The notes under the pieces were generated by a model, which saw only the letters and a program-made list of their open reading frames with translations, was not told the DNA's origin and searched no databases. Made by a program: the position numbers and the translations under genes. A stretch of 64,000 nt of DNA from Lachnospiraceae bacterium AC2012 (GTDB lineage: Bacteria; Bacillota; Clostridia; Lachnospirales; Lachnospiraceae), in the NCBI GenBank assembly GCA_000702525.1, contig JNIN01000001.1:1993501-2057500 (forward strand), given 5' to 3'. Shown piece by piece: positions 8,131 to 17,172 of this stretch (the stretch's first letter is position 1; every line of letters begins with the position of its first letter).

Positions 8131-8806
8131 GTTTCCCTCCGGCTACCAGTGAGTAGCCAACATTTCTTGTAGCTTTGATTTGGACTTTGGAATGCAGTCC
8201 ACTAAATTTCTTTCGAAGATAGGAGATATAGACCCAAACAACATTTAGTTCGGTTTCTGTATCATATCCCCAGATTTTATCCATAAATAAGTCGACGGAA
8301 ATGACCTGGCCCGGGTTTGTCATCATCATCTCGAGCATCTGGAATTCCTTGTTTGTGAGGCGTACGGATTCCTCATGACAAGAGAGGAGATAGGTCCCGC
8401 GGTCGAGTGATAAATCATCGAAGTGAAGGACGGAATCCGTGACATCTCCCTTTCTTCGGGTGAGCGCGCGCACGCGAGCCAATAGTTCCTTCATGGCAAA
8501 GGGCTTGGTGAGATAATCATCGGCACCCAGATCCAGACCGGTGACTTTATCATCGATTTCTGATTTCGCAGTTAGAAGTAACACGGGTACCGCATTGCCT
8601 TCGGAGCGGATTTTCTGAAGGACCGTGAGTCCATCCATCTTTGGCATCATGATATCCAATATTACAGCGTCATATATTTCCGATTGTAGATAGTCATAGG
8701 CGTCCTGCCCATCATAGACAGCATCTACAGAAAAGTTATTATGTTTTAAGATGGTAGTGAGTGCGTTGGACATCTCCTGCTCATCTTCAGCTAATAATAT
8801 TCGCAT
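8123..8806 (-). CDS. OmpR family response regulator
   Basis: A DNA-binding response regulator. The receiver domain (residues 1-120) has the acidic pair in LLAEDE, the phosphoacceptor Asp in DAVILDIMMPKMDG, the switch Thr in LLLTAK and the Lys in YLTKPF. The C-terminal winged-helix domain (about 128-225) ends in VWVYISYLRKKF and TRNVGYSL. I start it at the ATG at 8806, preceded by GGAGGG with 7-nt spacing; the upstream in-frame ATG at 8821 overlaps that site. It overlaps the cognate kinase gene by 8 nt. Confidence 0.93.
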   Translation of the reverse strand: MRILLAEDEQEMSNALTTILKHNNFSVDAVYDGQDAYDYLQSEIYDAVILDIMMPKMDGLTVLQKIRSEGNAVPVLLLTAKSEIDDKVTGLDLGADDYLTKPFAMKELLARVRALTRRKGDVTDSVLHFDDLSLDRGTYLLSCHEESVRLTNKEFQMLEMMMTNPGQVISVDLFMDKIWGYDTETELNVVWVYISYLRKKFSGLHSKVQIKATRNVGYSLVAGGKHD

Positions 8807-8840
8807 AGGATTACCCTCCATAAATTATATTAATTATACC

Positions 8841-8880
8841 AAAAAAGATAGGAACTGATGAAACCATCAATTCCTATCTC
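8841..8880 (-). terminator. Rho-independent terminator after the PIN-PhoH gene
   Basis: On the minus strand, arms of 14 nt (GATAGGAATTGATG and near-complement, about 8878-8847) with a GTTT loop are followed by TTTTTTGG. It lies beyond the end of the PhoH-like gene; the plus strand lacks a clear T-run. Confidence 0.8.
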
Positions 8881-8961
8881 GATTTTATAGGGTCTTACTT
8901 AAATAAAACTTAAAAATTATCTTTTTTTATACAGATTAGGTTGGAAATGATCACGCTATGC

Positions 8962-10368
8962 CTATAAATCCAATCTCTTCAAAGCTTCTGTTGCGAGTGC
9001 AGAACGTACGGATTCTTCTTCTGCAAAGGTCACCTGTGCGACAAGGTCGGAGCCCTTCATCTTTTCAGAAGCAAAGACAAGACCATTGGTCCAGCGGTCC
9101 AGCGTATGATTATCAATCTGGTTGATGTCACCGCAGATGACGATCTTCGTACCCTTTCCAGCTCTTGTGATAATATCACGCATCTGGGAACGGGTGGAGT
9201 TCTGCGCCTCATCGACAATCAGATAGGACTGACTGATGCTTCGGCCTCGCATATAGGCAAGCGGGCAGACGTTAATCACATTCGTAAAGAACATATCGTC
9301 AATCTGCATTTGCACCTGTTCATTGTCCTCGTTGTGATGTTTGCCGCGGAGAATGGACTCTAAGTTGTCATAGAATGGTGCGAGCAGTGGTGACATCTTT
9401 TCATTGATATCTCCTGGCAGATAGCCGAAGTCCGCATCGCTTGTGATATTATTTCTCGTAATCAGAACCTTCTCGTAAGAGCGTTCCTTTCGGGAATCAT
9501 AGGTTCCGTCTAGTCCCGCAGCGATGGATAAGAATGTTTTCGCTGTTCCGGCAGGACCGCGGAGAATGACGAAAGGAATCTCTTCTACCGGTGCAAGCAG
9601 GGCATAGAGGGCAAAGGTCTGCGCAGCATTTCTAGGAACGACATTGAAAGCACGCTGTTCTTCGATTAGCTTTAAATCGCCATGGCGATAGATGCAGAGC
9701 GCGGACTGTGTGCCGGATTTCAGCATATAGAATTCATTTTCTGTAGTGAATAATTTCTCCGGATCCATCGTTCCTTCCAGCGGAGTAAATTCCGAACGTA
9801 GTGATACGATGTCTTCTATTTTTTTATCGCGGTATAACTGGTTGATGAGATTGCCATTGGTCTGGACAACGGATTTTCCAGTGTAGAGTTCGTCTTTGCT
9901 GGCAATCTGATCATTTCTATAAGATTCTACTTCCATACCACAGACAGAAGCGTTGATTCGCATAGAGATATCATTCGTAACCAGTTTTGTTGGCATATTG
10001 GAGCGTTCCTTTAGTGTCAGACATGCGCTTATGATGCGATTATCGGGAACATCGATAGAATAGCCGTCAGGAAGATTGTCTTTGTTGATGCCGTCGGGTT
10101 CGATGAAGAGTTTGCCACCCTGAGAATTGCCCAGATCGACCCCTTTCGTTAAATCCCCCTTAAGACGGAGTGACTCTAGGATACGGCAGGTTTCACGTGC
10201 ATTGTAGCCTAGTTCGCCAGCAAGTGTCTTCTTGTGATCCAGTTCCTGTAAGGTGGTACCAGTGATAACCACGTGATTATCTTCGAAACCGAAGATAGAA
10301 TTCGGAGACTGAAGCAGAATGTTTGTATCAAGAATATAATTCTTGATGGAGCCTTTCGTTTTCGTCAT
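8962..10368 (-). CDS. PIN domain - PhoH ATPase fusion (PhoH2/YlaK-like)
   Basis: A 468-residue two-domain protein. The PIN nuclease domain (about 8-150) starts with YILDTNILL (Asp14) and keeps further acidic residues, including those in TTLQELDHKK and TNDISMR. The C-terminal PhoH ATPase has Walker A (GPAGTAKTF) and Walker B (YLIVDEAQN). Proteins of this architecture have been described as ATP-dependent RNA helicase-ribonucleases. AAGGGAG precedes the ATG. It stands alone, divergent from the M42 peptidase, with its own terminator. No antitoxin-like small gene is adjacent. Confidence 0.92.
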   Translation of the reverse strand: MTKTKGSIKNYILDTNILLQSPNSIFGFEDNHVVITGTTLQELDHKKTLAGELGYNARETCRILESLRLKGDLTKGVDLGNSQGGKLFIEPDGINKDNLPDGYSIDVPDNRIISACLTLKERSNMPTKLVTNDISMRINASVCGMEVESYRNDQIASKDELYTGKSVVQTNGNLINQLYRDKKIEDIVSLRSEFTPLEGTMDPEKLFTTENEFYMLKSGTQSALCIYRHGDLKLIEEQRAFNVVPRNAAQTFALYALLAPVEEIPFVILRGPAGTAKTFLSIAAGLDGTYDSRKERSYEKVLITRNNITSDADFGYLPGDINEKMSPLLAPFYDNLESILRGKHHNEDNEQVQMQIDDMFFTNVINVCPLAYMRGRSISQSYLIVDEAQNSTRSQMRDIITRAGKGTKIVICGDINQIDNHTLDRWTNGLVFASEKMKGSDLVAQVTFAEEESVRSALATEALKRLDL

Positions 10369-10430
10369 AACATATCACTCCCTTATTTGTTTTTGTACCA
10401 TAAGTATAACATATCCAAAGGTGGATAGTA

Positions 10431-10439
10431 TGATATAAT
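10431..10439 (+). promoter_or_regulatory. Extended -10 promoter of the M42 peptidase gene
   Basis: TGATATAAT (10431-10439) is a perfect extended -10. The -35 at 17-bp spacing (ATATCC) is weak, as usual for extended -10 promoters. It is 34 nt before the ATG. Confidence 0.5.
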
Positions 10440-10472
10440 ATGGAATATAAATACAAGAAATGAGGTTACGAA

Positions 10473-11537
10473 ATGACGGACAAGAAATGGAACGCATATG
10501 TAGCGTATGCAGTAGAGCAGTTAAAGGAAATTGAGGCGATACCTTCGCCTACAGGATATACAAGAGAAGCGGCAGAATATGTTTGTAATCAATTTATGAG
10601 TCTTGGATATGAGGCACATATTACCAATAAGGGTGGCGTCATTGTTACGTTAAATCAGGCAGATCAGTCTGCGGATGAAGTGATAAACAACGGTCTTTTA
10701 TTAGAAGCGCATGTCGATACCCTGGGTGGTATGGTTTGCGAAATCAAGGATAATGGTCGACTTCGTCTCAGCCCACTGGGTGGATTAAATCCAAATAATG
10801 CGGAGACAGAAAATGTGACGATTATCACGAAGTTTGATGGTGAATACGAGGGTACCTTCCAGCTGGATAATGCTTCGATTCATGTCAATGGAGAATACAA
10901 TGATATCAAGCGTGCCTGGGACAAGATGGAAGTTGTGATCGATGAAGATGTCAATTCCAAAGAGGATACAAAAAAGCTGGGAATCAGTGTCGGCGATATC
11001 GTAGCATTTGATCCAAGAACAAGAGTGACAGAGAGTGGATATATCAAGTCCAGATTCTTAGATGATAAGCTTAGCGTAGCCATTCTTCTTGCTTACGCCA
11101 AATATCTGAAGGATGAAAATGTAACATTAGAGCGTAGCCTATATGCGCATATCACAGTATATGAAGAAGTTGGTCATGGCGGATGCTCTTCCGTACCGGA
11201 AGATGTTGTGGAAGCCATTTCCGTGGATATGGGATGTGCAGGTGGTGAGATGACCTGTACAGAAAAGCAGGTTTCCATCTGTGCCAAGGACAGTGGTGGA
11301 CCTTACAGCTATGATGTCGTTACCGGATTGATCGAAGCGGCAAGAGAAGCAAAGGCGGATTATGCAGTGGATGTGTATCCACATTATGGTTCCGATGTAG
11401 AAGCAACCTTGGGTGCCGGATATGATTTACGTCATGGTCTGATTGGTGCGGGAGTATATGCTTCTCATGGCTATGAGAGAAGTCATATCGATGGTGTGAA
11501 AAATGTTTTGAAGTTACTGATTGCTTATATTAAGTAG
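10473..11537 (+). CDS. M42 family metallopeptidase (aminopeptidase, FrvX-like)
   Basis: A 354-residue cytosolic dinuclear-metal peptidase of the M42 family, which trims N-terminal residues from peptides and forms large tetrahedral assemblies. Metal and catalytic motifs visible are EAHVDTLGG (H80, D82), SRFLDDKLS, YEEVGHGG (catalytic Glu and metal Glu), ISVDMG and a late His in GVYASHGYERSH. Length matches the family. The ATG has a GAGG-type site upstream. It is followed 36 nt later by the giant c-di-GMP gene, possibly co-transcribed. Confidence 0.9.
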   Translation: MTDKKWNAYVAYAVEQLKEIEAIPSPTGYTREAAEYVCNQFMSLGYEAHITNKGGVIVTLNQADQSADEVINNGLLLEAHVDTLGGMVCEIKDNGRLRLSPLGGLNPNNAETENVTIITKFDGEYEGTFQLDNASIHVNGEYNDIKRAWDKMEVVIDEDVNSKEDTKKLGISVGDIVAFDPRTRVTESGYIKSRFLDDKLSVAILLAYAKYLKDENVTLERSLYAHITVYEEVGHGGCSSVPEDVVEAISVDMGCAGGEMTCTEKQVSICAKDSGGPYSYDVVTGLIEAAREAKADYAVDVYPHYGSDVEATLGAGYDLRHGLIGAGVYASHGYERSHIDGVKNVLKLLIAYIK

Positions 11538-11573
11538 TTTTGAAATGGGGAGTATAACGAGGTAGAAAAGCAT

Positions 11574-14500
11574 ATGGATAGATTTCTGAGATGGTTTGGG
11601 TTGAAACCAGCGGATCAAAATGTCAGAGATTATATTAACAAGAGTAACCTGAATCTCGCTGTCTATACGTCAGCGTTGGTTATGGTGATAGAGATTAGTC
11701 TGCTTTTGGAGCAACTGGGCAAAGTGATTATGTCCGGTTTTTCCGATAAGCAGGCCATTACTCTTGTGCTCTTACATACGTATATGACAGCGCTTTCGTA
11801 TGTTCTTGAAGTCGTATCCACGAATTATTTCTTTAAGGGCAAGTATGGAAGAAGGTCTTCTAGTATTGTCATCTATTTGTTCACAACCAGTACCGGTGCG
11901 TACACAGCATTTATATCGTTATTTTCGGAGTCTGTTTCGAATTTCATCATGATGTTTTCGGTACTTATGCTGGTGTCTCTGTGTTTCTTCACATTACGAC
12001 CGATCTATATTGTTTCCTATGTAGCAATTTTATTTACAGGATTCTATGCGATGGTTCCCTATGTAGAGCATCAGAATTTCGTTAGTATGGAGCAGATGCG
12101 TAGGTTAATCATCATTGCAGCGGTTGCAGTTTTGGTTGCGAGTATCAGCCGTTATCATTTCACGTATCGGGCGGGATACGAGCACGTGAAGCTGGAACGC
12201 ATGACGCGATGTGATTGGTTGACGGGACTTCTAAATCGCCAAATGATGAAGATTCGATTTGAAGGAAATGATTACAAAGAACCATTTCGAGGAATCGTTA
12301 TGATGGCAGACTTGGATGATTTCCAGTTCTTCAATGATTTGTATGGTGCGGATGAGGCGGATCAGGCACTTCGTGCGATAGCCGAGATTATTATGCAGGA
12401 ATTTGGAGAAGATAATTCCTATCGATTTGGTGGCGATGAATATCTGGTGACGTATCCTTGTGAAGAATCTTCATTGGACGATCTTGTTGTTCGTAGCAAG
12501 ATGACACATTTCATGACGGAAGTTTCGAAATATGCAGAATCGATTCATAATATCGATCTTACCATTAGTGTGGGATATGTATACGGACAGGCAGCTAGTG
12601 AAGATGAGATTCACCTGATGCAACGACAGGCAAATCGAAATCTGATTACGGCAAAGAGAATTGGCAAGAATCAGGCGGTTGGCGATCGGTATCGAGCTGG
12701 TGTCGCAGAGGAGGATTTGCAGTTAGAGGCACAGCGTGTTTATAAGAATACGGATGCGGATACTTTGACCGGGCTTCCAAATATGGTGAATTTTAGAAAT
12801 TATTCGCAGCGTTTGATTCATCGTATGGAGCAGGAAGGCAAGGAGGATCTCTGCGTTCTTTATTTTGATATTGAGAACTTTAAATCCTACAATCAGAGTT
12901 ATGGTTTCCAGATGGGAGATCAGTTACTTAAGAATATTGGAAATAAGCTGGGCCAGGTGTTTGAAGAAGGGTTGATTTCCCGTTTCTCCAGTGATCATTT
13001 CCTTGTGCTTACAAATACACAAAATGTGATAGAACGGATTCAGGAGATTCATGAATTTGTACACGAATATCAGCGTGGTATGCGAATGGAAATCAAGGCT
13101 GGTATCTATATGTTGGAAGATCATGGCAATGAAATCGGGCTCGCTATTGACCGTGCGAAGATGGCTTTATCTACGATTAAAAAGCGATATGATGCAGATT
13201 ATAAATTCTATGATTCGAGTATGGAGAAGGATCGTGAGAAGAAACAATATATCGTGGATCATATGGATGAAGCGATGGCGAAGGGATGGATCAAGGTATT
13301 CTATCAGCCGGTGGTTCGTACATTAACGGGAGAAATCTGTGGTGTAGAGGCTTTGGCTCGTTGGGAAGATCCACTTCGTGGAAAGATTTCACCAGCAGAT
13401 TTTATTGAGGTACTCGAGGAAGCACATCTGATTCATTATCTGGATTTATATATTTTAGAGAAGGTTTGTAAAACGTTTACAACGATTAAATCGGAGAACC
13501 TCTTTAAACAGCCAGCGTCAATTAATTTGTCGCGGTATGATTTCCAGTTGTCGAATATTTATGAACAGGTGAATGAGATTGTAGAATCCTATGAAGTGCC
13601 AAAGGATTTGATTCATATCGAGATTACGGAGAGTGCTTTGACAGATGATCCGGCGTTCCTTCGTCAGCAGATTAAGAAATTCCATGATGGTGGCTATCAG
13701 GTATGGATGGATGACTTTGGTTCAGGATACTCTTCGTTAAATACCTTGAAGGATTTTAAATTCGATGTATTAAAACTGGATATGGTATTCTTGAAGAATT
13801 TTGATACGAATCCAAAGGTTCCATTGATTATCAGTTCGATTATTAATATGGCGAAGTACATGGGCATCCAGACGCTTGCAGAAGGTGTGGAGACCCGAGA
13901 GCAGGCGGAATTCCTTCGTGCAGTTGGTTGTGAGAAGATGCAGGGATTCTTGTTTGGTATTCCGATGTCTCGTCAGACCATTGCCAAGATGAATGAGGAA
14001 ATTCCATTTAAGACGGAGAATCCATCTTCGAGAGAATATCTGGACAAGGTGGGACGCATCAACATGTTGAGTTCTAATCCATTGGATGAAATGAATGGAT
14101 GGGAATATAATAATCCGGTGCCTATGGGCATCATTGAGTATTCGAATGGATATGTGAAATACATGAATTGCAATCGTGCGTTCCGTAATTATGTAGGCGG
14201 TATGGGATTTGTTTCTGTGAAAGAGGTAGAAAGCTATGTGAATGATCCAGAAACAGATTTGTACGAAGGTATTCGTCAGGAGTTGGAGTACTGCCTTCGA
14301 ACAGCCAAAGAGCATAAGCTAACATTCGCATATAAGAACGCGATGATTAGTACGTATTGTAAGCTCATTGCAAAAGACGAGGAAAATGGTAAGGTGGCAT
14401 TTCTGATTTCCGTAGCGGATCGATTGATTTCCCGAAAGGATGAAGTAGGGGCGGATTCCCTAGATCGAGATGCGGTTCTTCTATGGTTGAGTACCAGAGG

Positions 14501-15443
14501 ACTGGCAGAGATTCTTGGATATGAAGGATATGATGATTTGCTTTCTAATACCTATAATTTCGAGATTGATTTGACGGAAGATGAGGCGACAAACTTCTAT
14601 TTCGGTGCCGATTTTATTGCATTAAAAGCAATCCGAGAGGCTACCGGTACGTATACGGAACTGGTGGATCAAATAGTGGATGGACTGACAGCGGATCCTA
14701 AGAAGCGCGAGAAGATGAAGAAGTTCTATGATCGAGAGCGTCTGATGGAGGAATACAAGCAGGGAATCCAATATGGGAATACAGAGGATGAATTGGATTG
14801 GGATGGCAAGCGTCATTGGCTGCATACGAATTATCAATTACGAGAGACGGAGGATGGCCATCTGCATGCGAGTTTCCTAGTTTATAATATTGGACAGTTT
14901 AGACAGACGGAACACAGGATGTGGCAGCTTGCAAATACGGATCCATTGACAGGATTATTTAATCGTTATTTTGCAGAGACGAAGATTCATAGTGTTTTGG
15001 AAACCATTACCGGAGATCGAACTTGTGCATTGATTCAGATTGATTTGGATGATTTTAAATCGATTAATGATTCGAATGGCCATGAGTGCGGTGATGCGGC
15101 ACTGATAACGGTAGCACGCTATATGATGGAGGTCTTCCCGGGACAGGCCATTATCAGTCGAACGGGTGGAGATGAATTCCTGGTGTTTATTGAAAAATGC
15201 GAGGAGACAGATGTGAAGAAATATTTGGATAAGCTGATAGAGGGAACGACCTGTTATTATGGAGGCAAGAAATTACAATTGGCGTTCTCTGTTGGATATA
15301 CATTGATTCCGGATCAGGCAATCCAATATGAAGAAGCCGTTAGAAATGCAGACGCTGCGATGTACGAATCGAAATCGCGTGGCAAAGGTTGCTATACCAA
15401 GTTCGAAGAGCGCATGCTGAAGCAGTGGAAACAGAAGAAGTAA
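11574..15443 (+). CDS. Giant membrane c-di-GMP protein: TM-GGDEF-GGDEF-EAL-PAS-like-GGDEF
   Basis: A 1289-residue protein. About six membrane helices occupy residues ~25-200. A first GGDEF domain follows with signature GGDEY near residue 284, then a second, degenerate one (SSDHF near 470). An EAL phosphodiesterase domain has the EAL motif near 589, IEITES, DDFGSGYSS near 711, LKLD and AEGVET, so it looks catalytically complete. A PAS-like region (about 860-1080) leads into a third GGDEF domain with an intact GGDEF near 1196 and no RxxD inhibition site in front of it. GGDEF domains make c-di-GMP and EAL domains destroy it, so it may be bifunctional, with the degenerate domain acting as a GTP or partner sensor. 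It ends at a strong terminator. Confidence 0.92.
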   Translation: MDRFLRWFGLKPADQNVRDYINKSNLNLAVYTSALVMVIEISLLLEQLGKVIMSGFSDKQAITLVLLHTYMTALSYVLEVVSTNYFFKGKYGRRSSSIVIYLFTTSTGAYTAFISLFSESVSNFIMMFSVLMLVSLCFFTLRPIYIVSYVAILFTGFYAMVPYVEHQNFVSMEQMRRLIIIAAVAVLVASISRYHFTYRAGYEHVKLERMTRCDWLTGLLNRQMMKIRFEGNDYKEPFRGIVMMADLDDFQFFNDLYGADEADQALRAIAEIIMQEFGEDNSYRFGGDEYLVTYPCEESSLDDLVVRSKMTHFMTEVSKYAESIHNIDLTISVGYVYGQAASEDEIHLMQRQANRNLITAKRIGKNQAVGDRYRAGVAEEDLQLEAQRVYKNTDADTLTGLPNMVNFRNYSQRLIHRMEQEGKEDLCVLYFDIENFKSYNQSYGFQMGDQLLKNIGNKLGQVFEEGLISRFSSDHFLVLTNTQNVIERIQEIHEFVHEYQRGMRMEIKAGIYMLEDHGNEIGLAIDRAKMALSTIKKRYDADYKFYDSSMEKDREKKQYIVDHMDEAMAKGWIKVFYQPVVRTLTGEICGVEALARWEDPLRGKISPADFIEVLEEAHLIHYLDLYILEKVCKTFTTIKSENLFKQPASINLSRYDFQLSNIYEQVNEIVESYEVPKDLIHIEITESALTDDPAFLRQQIKKFHDGGYQVWMDDFGSGYSSLNTLKDFKFDVLKLDMVFLKNFDTNPKVPLIISSIINMAKYMGIQTLAEGVETREQAEFLRAVGCEKMQGFLFGIPMSRQTIAKMNEEIPFKTENPSSREYLDKVGRINMLSSNPLDEMNGWEYNNPVPMGIIEYSNGYVKYMNCNRAFRNYVGGMGFVSVKEVESYVNDPETDLYEGIRQELEYCLRTAKEHKLTFAYKNAMISTYCKLIAKDEENGKVAFLISVADRLISRKDEVGADSLDRDAVLLWLSTRGLAEILGYEGYDDLLSNTYNFEIDLTEDEATNFYFGADFIALKAIREATGTYTELVDQIVDGLTADPKKREKMKKFYDRERLMEEYKQGIQYGNTEDELDWDGKRHWLHTNYQLRETEDGHLHASFLVYNIGQFRQTEHRMWQLANTDPLTGLFNRYFAETKIHSVLETITGDRTCALIQIDLDDFKSINDSNGHECGDAALITVARYMMEVFPGQAIISRTGGDEFLVFIEKCEETDVKKYLDKLIEGTTCYYGGKKLQLAFSVGYTLIPDQAIQYEEAVRNADAAMYESKSRGKGCYTKFEERMLKQWKQKK

Positions 15444-15446
15444 TAA

Positions 15447-15484
15447 AAATAAGAGGATTCCGAAGTGGGAATCCTCTTATTTTA
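15447..15484. terminator. Bidirectional rho-independent terminator
   Basis: A 14-bp stem (AATAAGAGGATTCC and complement) with a 5-nt loop, flanked by A-rich and T-rich sequence on both sides. It is shared by the GGDEF/EAL gene and the convergent histidine phosphatase gene. Confidence 0.9.
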
Positions 15485-15495
15485 TGATTTATGGA

Positions 15496-16125
15496 TTATT
15501 TGTTGGGATTGTATCTTGGTCTGCTAAAACCAGGATGTACAAATTCATAGGTACTGTTCTCTAAATCCAGTTTCAGAAGAGCACAATTATCAATCGTAAT
15601 CTTCCACATATCCTTTCTCGGACTTTGATCGAGATAGGTTGTGATACAGTGAGACAAAGCACCATGCGATGCGAGAAGGATGGTCTTGTCTTTATAGCGT
15701 TCATGGAGCTTTCCACCCTTTAAATCTGTTAATAAAGCATCTACGCGCTGCAGGGCATCGTCATAGCTTTCGGCACCCTTTGGTGCTTCATATACGGATG
15801 GATCCTCGAAAAATCCATGGTAAAACTTTTCCGGAAGATTTGCGAGTTTATGCCCTTCGTAATCACCGAAGGACATCTCGATGAGACGAGGTTCTTCGAT
15901 AAAGGTACGGTGATCCATTCCGGTAAGTAATTCTGCTGTCTGTTTTACACGCTTTAGGGGACTTACGAGAACGGCATCGAAATGAATACCCTTTTCTGTA
16001 ATAAAGTCATGCATAGCCTTGGCCTGCTGGATTCCCGTTTCATTTAAAACGGTATCCGTACGTCCCTGTAAACAATGTTCTGTATTCATCTTTGTCTGTC
16101 CATGGCGGACAAGGTATATTTCCAT
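15496..16125 (-). CDS. Histidine phosphatase family protein (phosphoglycerate mutase-like)
   Basis: A 209-residue member of the branch-1 histidine phosphatase fold. The catalytic RHG is at the N-terminus (YLVRHGQTKMN), with the conserved LNETG segment, a basic VSPLKRVKQTAE, the acid in LIEMSFGDYEG and the second histidine in LASHGALSH. Substrate cannot be read from sequence; relatives include cofactor-dependent mutases and broad phosphatases of the CobC/PhoE type. No cobalamin genes are nearby. There is no good ribosome binding site before the ATG, so expression may be low. It is divergent from nadA. Confidence 0.87.
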   Translation of the reverse strand: MEIYLVRHGQTKMNTEHCLQGRTDTVLNETGIQQAKAMHDFITEKGIHFDAVLVSPLKRVKQTAELLTGMDHRTFIEEPRLIEMSFGDYEGHKLANLPEKFYHGFFEDPSVYEAPKGAESYDDALQRVDALLTDLKGGKLHERYKDKTILLASHGALSHCITTYLDQSPRKDMWKITIDNCALLKLDLENSTYEFVHPGFSRPRYNPNK

Positions 16126-16179
16126 AAGAAAACCAGCTTTCTATATCAATTTTTCTACATTCCAAGCTACTATATCATA

Positions 16180-16208
16180 TTGTCACAATTCATACAAAGT
16201 GTTATATT
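16180..16208 (+). promoter_or_regulatory. Promoter of the nadABC operon
   Basis: TTGTCA (16180-16185), 17-bp spacer, TATATT (16203-16208), 46 nt before the nadA start. I looked for NiaR-like palindromes around it and saw none that is convincing. Confidence 0.65.
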
Positions 16209-16254
16209 TTTAAGGATTATAAAAAAACAAATCAATAGGTGGAGATTGATATCA

Positions 16255-17160
16255 ATGAATGAAATCGTAGAGAAGATCCAGCAGTTAAAGAAAGAAAAAA
16301 ATGCTGTGATCATGGGACACTACTATGTACCGGACGAGGTACAGGATATTGCAGATTATATCGGGGATTCTTTTTTCTTAGCAAGACAGGCTACGAAGAT
16401 TGATGCTGACATTATCCTCCTTTGTGGTGTTCGATTCATGGGAGAGAGTGCGAAGGTATTAAATCGAGATAAGAGGGTATTATTACCGGAAATTAATGCA
16501 GATTGTCCGATGGCTCATATGGCAACCGTTGAGAGAATTGCAGAAGTACGGAAAGAATATGATGATGTTGCGGTTGTTTGTTATGTGAATTCGACAGCAG
16601 AATTAAAGGCAGCCAGTGATGTATGTGTGACATCTGCAAATGCATTAAATATTGTAAGTAAATTACCAAATAAGAATATTTTCTTCATTCCGGATCAGAA
16701 TCTTGCACATTATATTGCAGATCAGCTTCCTGAGAAGAATTTCATCTTTAATGATGGTTTCTGTCATGTGCATCATTCCATTAGTAAGGAACAGATGGAA
16801 GCCGCTATGGCAGCGAAGCCACAGGCTAAGGTTTGTGTTCATCCAGAATGCAAGACGGAAGTAGTTGCAATGGCTGACTATGTAGGTTCTACTTCTGGAA
16901 TTATCAAGTATGTAGCAGAATCTGATGCCGAGGAATTTATCATTTCTACGGAAATGGGTGTCATGCATAAGTTGAAGCAGGATAATCCGGGCAAGAAGTT
17001 CTACACAGCAGGCAATATGCAGATTTGTCCAAATATGAAGAAAGTTACCTTAGAGAAGGTGTTAGAGGCATTGGAATCTGACAGTGAAGGAATTCAGATG
17101 TCAGAGGAATTAATGAACCAGGCAGAAGCGCCTATGAGACGCATGCTGGAATTAGCGTAA
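16255..17160 (+). CDS. nadA: Quinolinate synthase NadA
   Basis: Condenses iminoaspartate with dihydroxyacetone phosphate to quinolinate, the second step of de novo NAD synthesis. The 301-residue length is typical. Cysteines expected to hold the [4Fe-4S] cluster are in LLCGVRFMGE, VHPECKTEV and QICPNMKK; the family motif MGHYYVPDEVQ is near the N-terminus. The frame is open for 60 more codons upstream, but AGGTGG just before ATG 16255 and the match to family length fix the start. It is first in nadA-nadB-nadC. Confidence 0.95.
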   Translation: MNEIVEKIQQLKKEKNAVIMGHYYVPDEVQDIADYIGDSFFLARQATKIDADIILLCGVRFMGESAKVLNRDKRVLLPEINADCPMAHMATVERIAEVRKEYDDVAVVCYVNSTAELKAASDVCVTSANALNIVSKLPNKNIFFIPDQNLAHYIADQLPEKNFIFNDGFCHVHHSISKEQMEAAMAAKPQAKVCVHPECKTEVVAMADYVGSTSGIIKYVAESDAEEFIISTEMGVMHKLKQDNPGKKFYTAGNMQICPNMKKVTLEKVLEALESDSEGIQMSEELMNQAEAPMRRMLELA

Positions 17161-17172
17161 GAAGGTATAGAA

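Noticed and set aside
10880..11083. Antisense open frames within the M42, GGDEF/EAL, nad and ftsH genes
   Set aside because: They lack ribosome sites and their composition follows the codon structure of the opposite strand; they are shadows of real genes.
16075..16254. Longer NadA with a 60-residue N-terminal extension
   Set aside because: The added segment is antisense to the histidine phosphatase start and covers the nadA promoter region. The ATG at 16255 has a good ribosome site and gives the usual family length.
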